DNA of 22,872 nt from positions 1 to 22,872 of the forward strand of contig JAAFJZ010000001.1 of assembly GCA_013298205.1 (NCBI GenBank). The letters are read 5' to 3'. The notes under the pieces were generated by a model, which ran no database searches, was not told where the DNA came from, and saw only the letters and a program-made list of their open reading frames with translations. Positions 22,749-22,872 of this stretch are shown here, piece by piece. The translations under genes were made by a program, and so were the position numbers. Positions within the stretch are counted from its first letter, which is position 1. Each line of letters opens with the position of its first letter. This DNA is from Cytophagales bacterium. Its GTDB lineage: Bacteria; Bacteroidota; Bacteroidia; Cytophagales; UBA9547.

Positions 22749-22872
22749 TTTAGACAAACTAGCCAAAGGTAGCTCATCATCAGATATTTTGTATTGAGGT
22801 AAAATCAATAAATAGCTATTATTTATTCCACCTTCTTTTATAGTAAGTGTTTGCCCTCTTAACCAAGGATTA
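22746..22872 (-). CDS. C-terminal 41 residues of an unidentified protein, cut off by window edge
   Basis: On the minus strand one frame is open from the window edge to TAA at 22748-22746. It ends NPWLRGQTLTIKEGGINNS followed by YLLILPQYKISDDELPLASLSK. The other two minus frames contain early stops, so this is the likely frame. The rest lies outside the window. I do not recognise the family. It shares the terminator with ssb. Confidence 0.5.
   Translation of the reverse strand, partial: NPWLRGQTLTIKEGGINNSYLLILPQYKISDDELPLASLSK

Overview
The window is AT-rich DNA from a member of the Bacteroidota, most likely a Cytophagia-type gliding or pigmented bacterium. The evidence is a secreted protein with a type IX secretion C-terminal signal, TTTG...TAnnTTTG promoters instead of sigma-70 boxes, no clear Shine-Dalgarno sequences, Bacteroidota-type families (DUF2452, two-domain FKBP lipoprotein beside a DHH phosphoesterase) and a carotenoid (lycopene) cyclase. 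No species can be named from the sequence alone.

Layout. 1-1133: 3' part of dihydrolipoyl dehydrogenase. 1228-3830 (minus): M16 peptidase, family 2 glycosyltransferase and a small lipoprotein, probably one transcript. 4149-5986 (plus): lycopene cyclase and uridine kinase. 6049-7176 (minus): site-2 protease. 7385-8785 (plus): class II fumarase. 8885-10642: a segment bracketed by inverted copies of an 82-bp G+C-rich repeat, holding a DUF2452 gene and a PD-(D/E)XK (Rpn-type) nuclease gene. 10850-12759: NrnA-type DHH phosphoesterase and a two-domain FKBP lipoprotein. 12963-15836: a large T9SS-exported beta-propeller protein.

15837-19900 is the accessory region. It holds eight complete or broken copies of a 103-bp hairpin element (tips TGTCTTGACTAGGATT and AATCCTAG...GACA, with mirrored GGAT/ATCC blocks), a 5'-truncated T9SS gene fragment, a GNAT-like protein with a 52-residue partner, and two apparently identical 994-bp blocks each carrying the same PD-(D/E)XK nuclease gene. 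The blocks alternate with hairpin elements, and a 127-bp fragment of the same unit is tandemly repeated in front of them. This nuclease/hairpin arrangement is the most unusual thing here and looks like a REP-type repeat family with a nuclease gene in place of a Y1 transposase.

20059-22872 returns to core genes: LpoB-like lipoprotein, VF530-family protein, tRNA-His(GTG), MutY overlapping SSB, and the C-terminus of an unidentified convergent gene. The housekeeping genes (E3 subunit, fumarase, uridine kinase, NrnA, MutY, SSB) look intact, and rearrangement is concentrated around the two Rpn-type loci.
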